Of a DNA stretch of 64,000 bases, positions 27,205-38,549 are shown one piece after another. The position numbers and the translations under genes are program-made. The DNA lies in contig OX235270.1 of NCBI GenBank assembly GCA_944472135.2, positions 78,253,168 through 78,317,167 on the forward strand. Reading direction: 5' to 3'. Positions within the stretch are counted from its first letter, which is position 1. The number at the start of each line of letters is the position of its first letter. The notes beneath the pieces were generated by a model. That model made no database searches, was not told where the DNA came from, and saw nothing but the letters and a program-made list of their open reading frames with translations. The DNA comes from Trichobilharzia regenti. Its lineage: Eukaryota; Platyhelminthes; Trematoda; Strigeidida; Schistosomatidae.

Positions 27205-27540
27205 ACTGGCTTCAATGTAGAACTTTGCATAGATGTTCAGCGGTTTTAGATGCCATACTTAGTGTATCACACAGAGCAAGAGAAGAGAGACTCAAAAGAG
27301 AGATAACACATGAATATGAGGCCAAAAGAATAGTAATATGAAAGAACAATAGAATTTTATTGAATACGAGAAATCACAATGAGTAAATGCATCTGCACCA
27401 GCCATTGAGAACGACTTTGAGCCATATCACCAATTGTCTCCAGCCATTGGTTGTTGCCATCCCGAATGCCCTAACTAGACAGTCTAAACCTCCACTCGTG
27501 ATTTAAACTAACTGTTATAGATTTCACTGGCTGACGCAAT
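27205..27540 (-). mobile_element. RTE family A 3' end fragment
   Basis: The reverse complement carries the end of the RT C-terminal domain (region of the LETIGDMAQ codons at about 27400-27460) and the 3' untranslated end (GTGTGATACACTAAGTATGG, CTTCAATGTAGAACTTTG on the plus strand). Both match 35160-35540. Frame decayed. Confidence 0.65.
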
Positions 27541-27658
27541 ATTTTGGTTTCAATGTCAATAGTTCAGCACAAAAAGCTGGTAAAATTGTGGTAGTTCTCA
27601 AAAGTATTTTTCTGACAAAAAGTTTTACATACTGTTACATAGTTAAAATCGAACGTAC

Positions 27659-27730
27659 TAGTTTCCCCCTTTCAGAAAGCGATCCATCTCCACCAATACG
27701 TCCTTGAAGGTTGAGATCTGTTTCACCATG
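27659..27730 (-). CDS. PFKFB: PFKFB exon starting the bisphosphatase domain (HGE motif)
   Basis: A 72-base exon, too short to stand out as an ORF, encodes HGETDLNLQGRIGGD followed by GSLSERGKL. HGE is the rest of the catalytic RHG(E) motif of the histidine phosphatase fold; its histidine becomes phosphorylated during hydrolysis of fructose 2,6-bisphosphate. NL-GRIGGD is characteristic of PFKFB. The acceptor is ATAATTTTAG/CATGGTG and the donor AAACTA/GTACGT, both in phase 0. Joined to the next exon it gives the same spacing as animal family members. The preceding exon, ending in the catalytic Arg, was not located in the 9.7 kb between 27731 and 37393. Confidence 0.9.
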
Positions 27731-28670
27731 CTAAAATTATTAAAAGAAAAACTGAAGATAGAAGCAGTGGATTTCGTCTAAAAACAATAATAATCACAAT
27801 AATAAACCTTTGAGGACTGTGGAGTCAAGTCTTGCTTTTCGGTTTACTTCAAAAGTACTGCTCCTGAATGTCTTACAATGCTTCACTAGGATTCAGTTTT
27901 TTAAAATATTTTTAATAATCATTCTATCATGACATCACTTATGGATCTATTCGAGGTAATGAGTTCGCACTGTCAAGAAATACAGCAAATAAATTGATTG
28001 AGTTCTCTGAAATATTTTTATGCAGTTCCGATTAGGCCATATAAATCCACTTTTACTTTCAATAATTGCGTACACTGCACCATCTGCAGAACAGATTGCA
28101 TATAGATGTCTGTATAAATATATATTTTAATAAAACAATTGAACACGTTGGAGCTTTGTAGCTATTTGCTTAAGTCCACTTAGCCGCAGATATACACGTG
28201 CAGACAGTAATGCACATATTGTAGAGGTAGTGGTGGTCTCCCACTAAAAACTTGCATTACTGGTTTGATATCACCAAGTGAAACAATTTCTATCTTGGGT
28301 CTTCAGCTAATGAGATAAGATAAACAGTCACTGTTGTTAGAACAATACTCCATATGAAGTATTCCCGCTACAGTTCTCTAAATGGCTTAGTTTCTCTACG
28401 TGAATACCAAAATCATTTGCTAATCTGATTAAATTTCACCACCAGAGAAAATCGTCCCACCTATTATTTTTATAGATCGGTACAATATGAAAGCATGACC
28501 ATCACAGTGGAGATCACAAGAACTAATATGAAATTACTAGCGATCGAAATTATTAACACCATTGAGATTTTTTAAAACCCATTAAATTGCTTTACATGAT
28601 GTTTCTTTCCAGTCACATATTTTCACTTTTCAAATTTGAAAGAGTTTTTCAGATTTTATTTTCTCCCAGA

Positions 28671-28686
28671 AATAATAAATATTCTG
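28671..28686. repeat. target-site duplication, left copy
   Basis: AATAATAAATATTCTG, identical to 28906-28921, bracketing the SINE. Confidence 0.9.
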
Positions 28687-28905
28687 TATACAATTGGTGG
28701 ATGGTGGCTAGCAGTGGAATCCAGGATGCGCATTTCGTCCTGTTTGGGACTCGTCATCTGGATGTACCTGCATTTCTCAGTGAGTGATGACGTTCCCACC
28801 GAGGCTCGAACCCAGTACCCATAGTTTCAAACGCCAAAGCGTTATCCAACCTGAGACCAAGCACTTCGGTCCAATCAATCGACGGGAAAATCAAAAATTC
28901 AATTC
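28687..28905 (-). mobile_element. hammerhead-bearing tRNA-like SINE (Smalpha type)
   Basis: On the minus strand: a tRNA-like head with a box A-like GGTTGGATAACGC and box B GGGTTCGAGCC (about 28800-28850), then a hammerhead-like domain at 28771-28711, then a short tail. It is bounded by a perfect 16-base direct duplication (28671-28686 and 28906-28921), so this is a complete insertion of 219 bases in the PFKFB intron. The combination of polymerase III promoter and hammerhead is what I recall of schistosome Smalpha repeats. Confidence 0.85.
28711..28771 (-). ncRNA. hammerhead ribozyme-like domain, core mutated
   Basis: Minus strand: GCAGGTACATCCAG, then ATGACGA where the hammerhead core CUGAUGA is expected, stem II GTCCCAAACAGGAC, the second core segment GAAA, and a stem III/I part TGCGCATCCTGGATTCCACTGC in which CATCCAG pairs with CTGGATTC-type bases. 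Stem II and GAAA are intact. The first core segment is altered at its first base (C to A) and its fifth (U to C); the first position is normally invariant, so self-cleavage is probably lost. Confidence 0.75.
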
Positions 28906-28921
28906 AATAATAAATATTCTG
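28906..28921. repeat. target-site duplication, right copy
   Basis: Second copy of AATAATAAATATTCTG. Confidence 0.9.
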
Positions 28922-29236
28922 CTTATAATCAAAGTAATACACACCTAAACTTTCTCTATTTTCTCTAGTTTTCCTTTTCATTTCTATTAGTAGTTAGGAC
29001 TTCTAAAGATTGTTGACTAGGCGTAGAGACTAACCGTGGGGGCAATAATATGATTTCCGCTCAAGCTGTGTAAGATAATTTCGGTTAGCACACTGGATCT
29101 TGAAGTTCAGTCAGTAGAATGCCGGTGTGATATTCTGAACTACTAATTCGAATTCTGTCATATATCAAGCTTCTAACCACTACTCAACTATGTAGCTAGC
29201 ATCCTTATTGAAAAATACCCATTTATTCATAAGTAA

Positions 29237-29759
29237 AAACACAGTTTTTGTTCAGCGAAGAAATTTCTTTTCAACGACTTCATTCTCAAGCTGTACAGTC
29301 GTATTTATATCGATCCAAAAGTTTACGTTTTCTTCACTTATGCATAGCCAAAGCTTTAGCTATACATGAACAGAAACCTAAATTATGTGTTCAAAAGCGT
29401 TTTGTCAAACCCCTTTCTTTACCTTGGTCATAATAATGTTCTTTCTAGTTTTTATTTTATTTTACCACTTGAATTCTTTCCACTTCACTTCACATCTTCA
29501 TTCTTATCGTAATCGTACTCCTAATTTTCAAAATTTTTAGACAACACTTGACATTTTTGTTATAGAACAATCTTTAATATTTTTGTAATTTATCCACTTC
29601 AACTCTACCCCTTATAACTTTTATCACATATATACGTACATTGACTGAGCAATTATTTAGTGCCACTTAATAACCTTTTTCTGTAATATAAATACGACTG
29701 TACAGCTGGAAAATGAAGTTGTTGAAAAGAAATTTCTTCGCTGAACAAAAACTGTGTTT
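29237..29759 (+). mobile_element. mini Penelope-like element with terminal inverted repeats
   Basis: Arms 29237-29310 and 29686-29759 are inverted copies of about 74 bases with only a few differences (left: AAACACAGTTTTTGTTCAGC ... GTACAGTCGTATTTATAT). Between them, 29311-29430 encodes the last residues of a Penelope-type protein (ALAIHEQKPKLCVQKR), matching the end of the protein at 6979, followed by T-rich 3' sequence. The right arm corresponds to the 3' end of the element at 7455-7515. A 5'-truncated Penelope copy carrying an inverted piece of its own terminal repeat at the front is a known arrangement for these elements. Confidence 0.75.
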
Positions 29760-30069
29760 ATCCTTATTGAAGACAAAATATTTAATATGTAGTTAACGAA
29801 CTAGGCAGTCGCCAAAGCTTACTGATTAACACGTGTTCACAAAAAGAATTGAAATCTCAAATTTAATTCACACTACACAAGCAATTAAAGTGCATAAAAT
29901 TACACAAGTAACCCTAACTGGGCTACGTAAACTTCGGACTAATGGTATGTCTAGACAGAAGTTTTTCAAAAGAGTAGTAGAAGTAATAATAGAAGCTTTT
30001 TGTATTTCCCAATGAATGAAAAACAAAACGATATTGCTTTTACTGACATTTCACTAATTAATGCTAATG

Positions 30070-30420
30070 CTTTACCAAAGTATTATTAAACCAGAATTTC
30101 CAAAATCTCAGCAAATATATAACAACTTAATCATCGTCCCTCAACATGGGTTCATTTTCGCGTTGTCACGTTGGCCAATTGATAAAGATAACAAAATAAG
30201 GTGTAGATTGTTGGATTTGATAATTGTATAAAATTATAAAAAGCAGCGTGTGTTTATATAATGAAATTATCAAATCTAAGAATCTACACCTGGTTTTGTT
30301 GTCTTTACCAATTGGCTAACTTGACAAGGCAAAGATAAACCCATGCCGAGGAACGATGATTAAGTTTTTATATATCAGCTGAGATTTTGGATATTCTGTT
30401 TTAATAATAGTTTGATAAGG
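30070..30420. mobile_element. foldback (MITE-like) element with long inverted arms
   Basis: Arms 30070-30226 and 30264-30420 are about 157 bases each and inverted relative to each other with roughly one change per ten bases (for example ATCATCGTCCCTCAACATGG against the complement of CCATGCCGAGGAACGATGAT). The loop is 37 bases. No ORF is present. Such a structure fits a nonautonomous foldback DNA transposon; the responsible transposase family and the target duplication are not identified. It could also fold as a long RNA hairpin if transcribed within the PFKFB pre-mRNA. Confidence 0.75.
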
Positions 30421-30519
30421 TGATTAGCTACTATGAGAAGTCGTGACTAGTGAGGTCAATTCAATCAAGTGTGAGGATGTATGTCCCACGACACTGGTTG
30501 CGGTTGCTCTAAATCACGA

Positions 30520-30705
30520 ATTGGTAGAAGTTAGAATTCACGAGCCACTGAATCGGCTCGCAGTAACTGTATGGTATACGAGCTTGTCTTGTAACCGGAA
30601 GGTCCTGGGGGTTCACACCTTAGTGGGTGCGTACTGCCGATGATTCCCAAACTAGGATGAAACAGCTGTCCAGTACTCCTTGGTTTTCAATTGTTCTCTA
30701 ACTCA
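30520..30705 (+). mobile_element. hammerhead-bearing SINE (Smalpha type), decayed
   Basis: A tRNA-like head with a degenerate box B GGGGTTCACACC (30608 on) is followed at 30631-30690 by a hammerhead-like domain: GTACTG, CCGATGA (core CUGAUGA with U to C), stem II TTCC-CAAACTA-GGAT, GAAAC, then GCTGTCCAGTAC, which pairs with GTACTG. The base pair closing stem II next to the core is lost. Ends are approximate and no target duplication was found. Confidence 0.65.
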
Positions 30706-31989
30706 TATCAATCCGCGAACAAACTCGTAAAAAAATGTAATCCTTACAAACCAACTCTTAAAGTTATTAGCATTAAATACCTAAACATCAGTAAAAAACA
30801 ATATCGCTGTTTTTTATTCATTTGGAAATACAAAAAACCTTTATTATAATGAATATCATATATCCAATGCCCAAATTTTTCCAAACTGTTAAGAGTGAAC
30901 TTGGTTTGAACATCAATTAGTAAAGGTTATTGATGTAATTAATCAAGCAAAGCAACAACAAGTTGAGTTTAGTAAAAACATAAACTTTTCTACTTCATTT
31001 CTTCGACAGACAAACATTATATTCAATGGACGCGAGAAGCACTACATGAGAAATACAAAAAAGCGATAGACACCGCCTATCTTAAACGGATCTACACTGG
31101 TAAAACTGTCAATCAGCAACTGATATACGTGAATGATGCATTGTCTGTCGTGTTGAGTCAGTGAGGTAGTAGGCTAAAAACACGAAAACAGTTTGTTGCA
31201 CATAATAAAATCCACTTTGGTGAGAAATAAAATGACCTATCGGTTTATTTTCTTCAACAAAGTAACAGTGAGATAAAAGATTTTTTAAACAGAGGGATGA
31301 AGATAAATATGATCCATTTGAGATTTTAATTCGCTTTCCAAAGAAACATAACAAAAATAAAATTATGGGGTGTGTACAGCAAACAGCGACTGGAGTGTAG
31401 ATAACGGACAAACAAACTGCAGGTAAAAGCATAACGATGATAACCAAGAAAAAAACTTCAAAGTAAGTAGATGTAAAATCCTACAATTAATACCGAAGAT
31501 AAGTCGAATGTATAGACAGTGGTATAAGAATAGAAACTGTGCACTGTGGTAGAGTATAATTCCATTATGGGTAAAATTTGTATTTTAATTAAGTCTCACG
31601 GTGTTATACAGTAGTGTAGTTGTATAGACAGTGGCCCTGCGGAAAGGACTTTTATTCAGGCAAAATACAATTCAGTCTCGATGGTAACGACAGAGAGCAG
31701 AAGAATGCGAATAAGAAAACAATATAAGTTAGGATACAAACGGCTCATTTGGAAATCACTAGCTAGGAGTGTTTTGGGATGTGTGACATCCATCTGACAA
31801 TAATTTTCACCTTGTCAGATTCCTAGCCCTTGCTTACATCAGCTTGTTAGTCGTTATGTAATCTTATTTTTCCTATCTATAGAAATCACCTCGAGGTCAG
31901 TGTATCATAAACATCACTCGCTTATTATCCCGTAAGGCTTTTATAAATCTGAATACATATCAGTGCAGTGACTAAACTTTTCGGATGCT

Positions 31990-32062
31990 TTTAGTAAGTA
32001 GTAACACGACTGTACAGCTTAAGATAACTCCGTAGAAAAGATAAAATTTTGTTCGCTCCACT
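31990..32062 (+). repeat. possible diverged Penelope terminal repeat
   Basis: AACACGACTGTACAGCTTAA, GAAAAGAT and TTGTTCGCTCC resemble 29691-29759 (AATACGACTGTACAGCTGGA, GAAAAGAAA, CTTCGCTGAAC). No coding part is nearby. Confidence 0.35.
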
Positions 32063-32495
32063 GCCTTTTGCTTTTTTAAATGAAATAAAGTTTAAATTTT
32101 GGCACAAGACTGGTAATGACCGCCTAAAGGCATAGGCATAATTATAATTTGTACAAGTGATCAACAACTTCAAACACTGTATAGGATTAAACAGACCAGT
32201 AAACAATGAGAAATATTCTCATTTTCGGCCAACTAAATTTCGTCATAGTAAAAAGTTGATCTAAGTCCAATTGTGTAACAGGCAGTATCAAAATGCTTCA
32301 ATGTGAGTTAAATTAACTGTGATTAATTAAAAGCAAAAGACCTGGTAATGAAGTGATCCAGATAAAATAATAAAAGAATGTAGTAAACCAAAAACAACTG
32401 TCAAAATTACTTCACCTGACATGCATTTCCCTATAAAAAGTCACTGAAAGAATATACGTAAAAAAAAAACATTCACAATAAGTGGCATTGATTTC

Positions 32496-32541
<46 letters not shown>

Positions 32542-34149
32542 GAGGGTTTGTAGACGACCGACATTATCGAGTGTGCTGTTCGTTAAAGAAAGATAGCAGA
32601 GAAAAACCTTTTGAAATTTAGTCTACATACACACATATTATAACAAAATCATTCATATTCATTTATTGAGAGCACCGTCATCTTTAACAACAAACTAAAA
32701 TTGATTTGCTTGTCTCAGTTTTCCGAACTAACTACTGCCTGAATAAGTTATATAGCACAGTTGAAAACTATTCTGAAAAATATTAATGAATAGAGTGGTT
32801 TATATTTAACAGTGTGTAAGTTCATCTCTATATCATGCACACGAGTGCAAGTGTCTGACAAGAAATATTGACCAACAATGAGCACTTACAGAGAAAAGAA
32901 GTAATCAAACTATAATAATAATAATACAAGTAGTCATAACAATAATATGACAAAACATAACTAGTTGTGAACAAGATAAAGTCTAAAATACGAAAACAAA
33001 CTTAGTCTGTAATGCCAAGAAAGATTCCAGTTGCTTGTACATGAATGCAACAATCTGATTACATCTACATTTGTCAGCATACTGACATCTCCAACAGAAT
33101 ATATAATCAGTACCACAAAATTAGAGGATAACACTATTCATGGTATGAATATCCACAGAAAGCGGAGAATAACTAGTTTTTGGAACTGGAAATAATGCTA
33201 TAAATTACACTCTTACGATAGTTTAACTACACAATCTGTGTAAATAAGTTTTTGGTGAACACAAAATTAGCGAGAAATTTTCTCTCATTCACATATAATT
33301 TGCAGAGTGATTAGGCGAAATTATCCATATAGGATTTCAGGATACCGGGGAGACAACATAGAAGGTTATATATATATATATATATTGGAAGAAAATTTGG
33401 ACAAAATTATAGGCAGATGAATTAATAATATAAACAAAGACAGAAATTCATGAATAAAAAATTAGAAATATTCAATGGTACATTTACAGCTAGTTACATG
33501 TGAAAACCTAGAAAATTGATCTGTAAATACATTAATATTATCAGGAAAAATGAAGTCTAAAAAGCTTCTGACGACGATTACAGGAAGAAACCTTACAATT
33601 TAGGAATGCATGAGCTGACGACTAATAGGTTCCCTGTGCCTTGATAATACACTCACCAGCTAACGTAATGCATAAACGTAGCCGGAGAAACAAATACTTT
33701 CTACGAATACACTGACAAATTTATCCCGCTTCTTGTTTACTATGACAGAATATAGGTGCCCATGAAGTGAAAAACCGAAGGGTAATTAGTTTCATGTGTC
33801 AATGGCAAAGTGTTGCAAGTGAGGTACAGAACGGTTAACCATCAACTCTGGCCTCCACTAAAATATATTTATGGATAACACTTCTCGTGAAGTTAATTAA
33901 GACAGAATAAAAAAGTATATAACTTCATTTCAAAGACAATATATTACTGATCATAATTATGAAATAAAAACTCACTCGAGTGAGGTAAATTGTGCGTTTG
34001 TTGACACGAATATTCATCAGGTAATATACAATTCGACTGTTAATATTACCTGAAAATGTACAGCACGCTTGAAAAGTAAAAATTTTTAAAACGAAGAATA
34101 CAGAGGTAGGGTAAGAAACAAATTCAGCGTAGAAATATATTTTCCTTCA
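32063..34149 (-). other. PFKFB intron sequence with TA tracts
   Basis: AT-rich. Contains TA runs at 32500-32537 (within a palindrome CTCTGTATA...TATACAGAG) and 33367-33385. The expected PFKFB exon before HGE was searched for here by eye and not seen. Confidence 0.5.
32500..32537. repeat. (AT)n microsatellite
   Basis: About 38 bases of AT flanked by CTCTGT and ACAGAG, making a perfect palindrome. Confidence 0.9.
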
Positions 34150-35095
34150 ATTAATTCCGCACCTTAGAAGTGAAGACAAGGCTGCCTATTATCATCGATA
34201 ATATTCTTAATTGTGATGGACTGGATTAGGTGAAAGACAGGGATACGTTGGACCGATAAGGAGACTCAAGTATATTTGGATTTCACGGATGATTTACGTA
34301 TAGTATCACACAGACTTAAAGAATTAAAGGAGAAAACATGATAAACCAGCAGTAGGAACAGAAAAGACAGAACTTCAAGTGAACATAGAGAAGGCAGAGG
34401 TGATGTAGATAACCATCCAAGAATAGGCAGTGATCTGTATCAACGGAAGAAATTTGAGAGGAGTTACTTCCTCCACTTATCTAGGAAGCATCGTTTCACC
34501 AAATACGGGCAGTCGAGACGGCTGTGAATGTCGAAACCAGAATCGGAAAGGCTAGACAGACCTTTATCACTCCGAAATCAGTCAGGAAATCGGGTCCACT
34601 CTACATAAACCACAAAACTCAGCACCAATGTTAACTCAGTCACTCCTTCTATACGGGTCAGAAAGTTGACCAATGCGTCACCAAAATCATTTCTGGCAGG
34701 ATTCAAACTTTTATCAACAGCTGCCTTCGCTGGCACCGTAATCAAGGTCAGATGGCCGGTCAGAACGAAAAAGTGACAAGAAATTCCGGGAACGAATGAA
34801 TCAAGAAGCTATTACTCAACAAATATTATCGAAGAAAATGGAGATGGATCGGACAAACACTGAGGAGACCGTCGAATGACATCGCGCGGAGGTCATCGAG
34901 TGGAAGCCGGTGGGGAATGACGAATTAGGCGTGGGTGTGGGGATGACATGGGGGATATCGTGAGAGGAGTAAATGAAAGCTTACGGGTAATCATGGGGCC
35001 AGCTGAAGAGAATTGGAGAGAACAGGAGAAGTGGAGATGTGATGTTGAAGCTCTATGTTTCATTCGGAACCCAAGGGAATAATAATAATAATAAT
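34150..35095 (+). mobile_element. RTE family B 3' part, decayed
   Basis: Begins near the RT motif region (AAGACAAGGCTGCCTATTAT, GATGGACTGGATTAGG: the VNTGVRxxCLLSP to VVDWIM part), runs through the Y-x-D region (TTGGATTTCACGGATGATTTAC) and the C-terminal domain (CAACAGCTGCCTTCGCTGGC, AAAATGGAGATGGATCGGAC), and ends in an AAT repeat (35080-35095). Frames are broken throughout. The minus-strand copy at 10850-13740 is its closest relative here. Confidence 0.7.
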
Positions 35096-35139
35096 TCTAC
35101 GTCAATGGCTCCAGACGGTCTTACCTTTTATCTACTATA

Positions 35140-35288
35140 TTGACTCTAATTAATATCAATGCACCTGTACATCATAATAGATGTCTGTCAGTCTGGATTC
35201 AACATAGAACTTGGCACCGAAGTGCACCAGTTCGAGTTGCCAAGTTCCTAATAGCACACAAGGTAGATAAGAAGATGAGTGAAGAGAA
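35140..35288 (-). mobile_element. 3' end of RTE family A copy
   Basis: Reverse complement of the family A 3' end: the TTGGATTCAACATAGAACTTGG block matches 5400-5430 and 1070-1090 in inverse. Confidence 0.55.
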
Positions 35289-36310
35289 TCAATACAGTCT
35301 GACAAGTATAAGAGTGAAACAGAATGGGTAATGGTAGAAAAGAATATGAAAGATTACAGAGACTGAATACATCTGCGCTGGCCATTGACAACGATTTTGA
35401 GCCATGTCACCTATTGTCTCCAGCCATTGATTCCTAGAGTCCCGACAGCCCCAACCCGGAAGTCTGCATCTCCCTACCTGACTCAGTTTAACTGTCAAGG
35501 ATTTCATGGATTGATGCCATGTTTTTGTTTGGCCACCACTGGCTCCTTTCCAACCTGAACCTATATCAGCTAGTAATGCCCGTCGTCGGGGAAGGCGATG
35601 GTTAGGCATGCGCAGCACGTAACCTAGCCATCTTATTCTATGTAACTCTATAGCCTCGTCGATTGATTTTCCCTCTTTACCCAACACTCTACGCCTAACG
35701 TCAGCATTACTTACCTTATTAAACCACCTAACGTGAGAAAGAGATCGTAGACATCTGTGATCAAAAACAGTCAATCTTTTCATGTCTTTAACTCGTATTG
35801 GCCATGTTTCAGAGCCATAGACAAGGACGGAGCGAACTGCTGACCGGTACACACGTCCCTTGGTGGATAGGCAGATGTCACGCCTACGCCAGAGATGGTG
35901 TAAGCTGGCGAAAGCAGCTCGAGACTTCTGGATCCGTGCTGATATTTCGTCGCCAATCAGTCCGTTGGTGCTAATACAACTTCCCAAATAGGTGAAGTGG
36001 TCAACATGTTCTATCACTTCACTCCCTATCACTAAGCTAGGAGTTGACATAGTCCAGTCCTGTAGCAGCATCTTACATTTTACAGGGGCGAATTGCATGC
36101 CAAACATACGAAGATTGCTGCGCAAGGTGTTCAGAAGACTCTGCATTTTGCCAGCATCCTCCCCTAACAGGACTATGTCATCTGCATATTCTAAGTCCAT
36201 AAGACTATTCCCTGGTAACAAGTCGATTCCTAAGTCGTTAAGTTCAGTTAAGGATACTTCCATCAGCATATCTATGATGAAGTTAAACAGAAATGGGGAA
36301 ACATCAAAAT
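35289..36310 (-). CDS. RTE family A reverse transcriptase, C-terminal part, open frame
   Basis: About 340 codons without a stop. Blocks: FNFIIDMLMEVSLTELNDLG, YADDIVLLGEDAGKMQSLL (catalytic YADD), FTYLGSCISTNGLIGDEISA, LHHLWRRRDICLSTKGRVY, LRSLSHVRWFNKVSNADVR, RIRWLGYVLRMPNHRLPRR and GGQTKTWHQSMKSL, as in the copy at 1-915. It then diverges at the end (PAQMYSVSVIF), probably by a frameshift just before the usual IHSL terminus. The element is 5'-truncated near 36310, as is common for non-LTR insertions, so no endonuclease is present. Lies in a PFKFB intron on the same strand as the gene. Confidence 0.85.
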
Positions 36311-37301
36311 AGTTATTCCGCACTGAATAACATAACAACATTTGACTGGTATAATTCTAACTTATTATTTGATCATAAGTATTTGATCTAAGTCAAATTA
36401 TCGTGGATCTTATTTATTTTACGTTCGTAATAAAGGAATAAACTAACCGCTAACTAATCGCATCAGATGAAAAAATGTTGATTACACAAAAGCTGTTATG
36501 CAAGACTTTTTCTTACACAGTTTCACACTGAACCGATGTTGTGTAATGTAATCCAATGAAAAAGGTGTAGCAGTTGACAAAAACAACATGTCATCATAAC
36601 ACGACTACCCTGCATTATCATCTGGCGGAAAGTTACCTATGCTGCTAAGCAGATACAACTGTCGCGAAGACTTAATAATAATTTATAACATTAAACGATT
36701 TAGTAAGTCCCCTTCAGTAGGAAATCACTAAAATATTAATCAACAATATCAGAGAAAGGATACAGATGGGGTTGGGGCCAAGAAAAAAGCTGCAGCAGTT
36801 CTTCCATTATGGGTATATTTTGTTTTGATAAAGTCTCACAGTGTTATACAGTAATGGACGTTTCGAACACAACTTATTGCTCATATCAAGGTAATCACAC
36901 GACTCCCTAACTTCATTAATATAGTTCCATTGTTTTTCACTTGATTTGATTGGTAGTAGTATTTTCCATATTTAGGGTATGAGTAATGAATCATTCCTAT
37001 TGCATGTGTTGGGTATAGACTGCAGCAGTTCTTAGTGATATAATTCAGCACAACAGCATAGAAACAAAGAGCTAGAGGAAATACACTGACATTGCAATAA
37101 AAGTCCAGACACTTCTTTGAAAAGAATAAAGACTGAACCCTCTGGAGAAAGTGTGATACAATCAAAGTAATATTACCGAAGATCATACTGATCTGAAGAT
37201 CCAAACCATAACGATAACCCAGTAAAAGCAGCTTGTTTCTGAACACGGTTGATAATAAAAGAATGCTTTAAAAATACTTTCCGTATTTTTGTCAACTCCA
37301 C

Positions 37302-37304
<3 letters not shown>
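36311..37304 (-). other. PFKFB intron sequence
   Basis: No gene recognised. An ORF at 37246-36881 (121 codons, hydrophobic, Cys- and Tyr-rich) has no family match and lies in intronic context. Confidence 0.4.

Positions 37305-37335
<31 letters not shown>
37305..37335. repeat. (AT)n microsatellite
   Basis: About 31 bases of AT, just downstream of the PFKFB exon ending at 37394. Confidence 0.9.
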
Positions 37336-37337
<2 letters not shown>

Positions 37338-37393
37338 TTACGGGATTGACCAATTTGAAAAATTTAAAAGCAAACGATATACACTTGACTAAC

Positions 37394-37577
37394 CTTCAAT
37401 ACGGTTCGCTAAGTATCGTTTTCCTTGATCAAATATTTTAATATACGACCAATCTTTGTCTAAATCATCATCAATCGATTCATAACGCTTTTCGTAGTGC
37501 TCAATCCGCTTAAGAAAATCTCTTAGTGCTTCCTCTTTATCCATGCTTTCATAATCTGGGCTATTGACTTTTACTTC
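37394..37577 (-). CDS. PFKFB: PFKFB exon, C-terminal part of the kinase domain
   Basis: 184 bases encode EVKVNSPDYESMDKEEALRD, FLKRIEHYEKRYESIDDDLD and SYIKIFDQGKRYLANRIE. This matches the family segment around V-K-x-x-SPDY and Y-E-x-x-YE-x-(L/I)D, which helps bind fructose 6-phosphate; SYIKI(F/M)D is the strand before the linker to the phosphatase domain. The acceptor TTGTGCTTCACAG and donor ATTGAAG/GTTAGT are canonical; the exon ends after the first base of a codon. A TA repeat lies about 60 bases downstream in the intron. Confidence 0.93.
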
Positions 37578-37939
37578 CTGTGAAGCACAACAAAAGTGAT
37601 AAATGGAGAGCGTAAAGAAAATGAAGCAACTAAATGATAAAAACATAACCATAAGCTGGAAGGTAGGGAGCTTATGAACACACAAAGCACTTTCTATTAG
37701 TAACTTTATAAGCAACTAATAGAAAACATAAAGGATAGCATTAAAGCATTACATTCAACTTACTGAAGAACATTATTAAACTATCATTCAGAAATTCTCT
37801 ATATGATGGACACGTCTAACTTTGCACAAGAGTAAATTAGTTAGTTTTTAACACTAAAAAATACACTGAAAAGAAAGATATCACAAATAGACAAAGGCAA
37901 TTTTTTACTTAAAGACTGATGACAAACTGACTTCAGTTA

Positions 37940-38095
37940 GACAACCGTTGAAAACTGGGGAGTACTGGATGGCCGTTTCTTCCTTGCTTGGAACTCTAGC
38001 AGTATGCATCCATGACCGCGCCGGGGCTCAAACTCAGGACCTACAGTTTACAAAACGAGGTGATACACGTTGAGCCACTGGGATGGAATACAACG
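37940..38095 (-). mobile_element. hammerhead-bearing SINE (Smalpha type), decayed
   Basis: Minus strand: a tRNA-like head with box A-like AGTGGCTCAACG and box B-like GAGTTTGAGCCCC (about 38030-38085), then at 38012-37949 GGATGCATACTG, a shortened core (CTAGAG in place of CTGATGAG), stem II GTTCC-AAGCAA-GGAAG, GAAAC and GGCCATCCAGTAC. The two-base loss in the core should abolish cleavage. Confidence 0.6.
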
Positions 38096-38350
38096 GTATA
38101 TCGATTCGCAATCGTTAACCAATAAAACCACTTTTTCATATTTCTGACTAGTTCATAGTCGCTTTTTTGACAAGATTTAGCTCCTAAGGCCTTATCACAC
38201 TAATAACGATATTATTTGCATCAAGGAAACATGGGGCATCGTAGTAAAAGACATTTAACCAATAAAATATGTCAGAAAGACTAGACTAACCTAATTTAAT
38301 AATGCACCCAACCCGGAAATGATGTAAAATGACAAAAGAAATGGATGTTT

Positions 38351-38372
38351 GGTTAGTTAGTTAGTTAGTTAG
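38351..38372. repeat. (GTTA)n tract
   Basis: Five tandem GTTA units, followed by an unassigned repeat-like stretch to 38550. Confidence 0.8.
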
Positions 38373-38549
38373 AACTCAGTTACCTGGAGCCGATTTTCCA
38401 TATGCCAGGCCATACATATTGTGTGAGGGCTGATGATACTACTTGGTTGCCCAGGCCGAAGTAGGTGCGGTAGGACTATAAACTGAGACCCATCTACTTC
38501 AAGTCGATTGCCTAAGCTAATGAATCATATCAACACTGGGACGCAGACG

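Noticed and set aside
33640..33720. Short minus-strand segment between an AG and GTGAGTG as the missing PFKFB exon
   Set aside because: Its translation (KYLFLRLRLCITLAG) does not match the expected IVYYLMN to RHG block in any frame.
36881..37246. 121-codon minus-strand ORF as a membrane protein exon
   Set aside because: Hydrophobic composition from AT-rich sequence, no family resemblance, inside a PFKFB intron without fitting splice phases.
38420..38460. GGCTGATGATACTACTTGGT as a hammerhead core
   Set aside because: CTGATGA is present, but the following bases cannot form stem II and no GAAA is correctly placed. The nearby relic at 38550 fits better.
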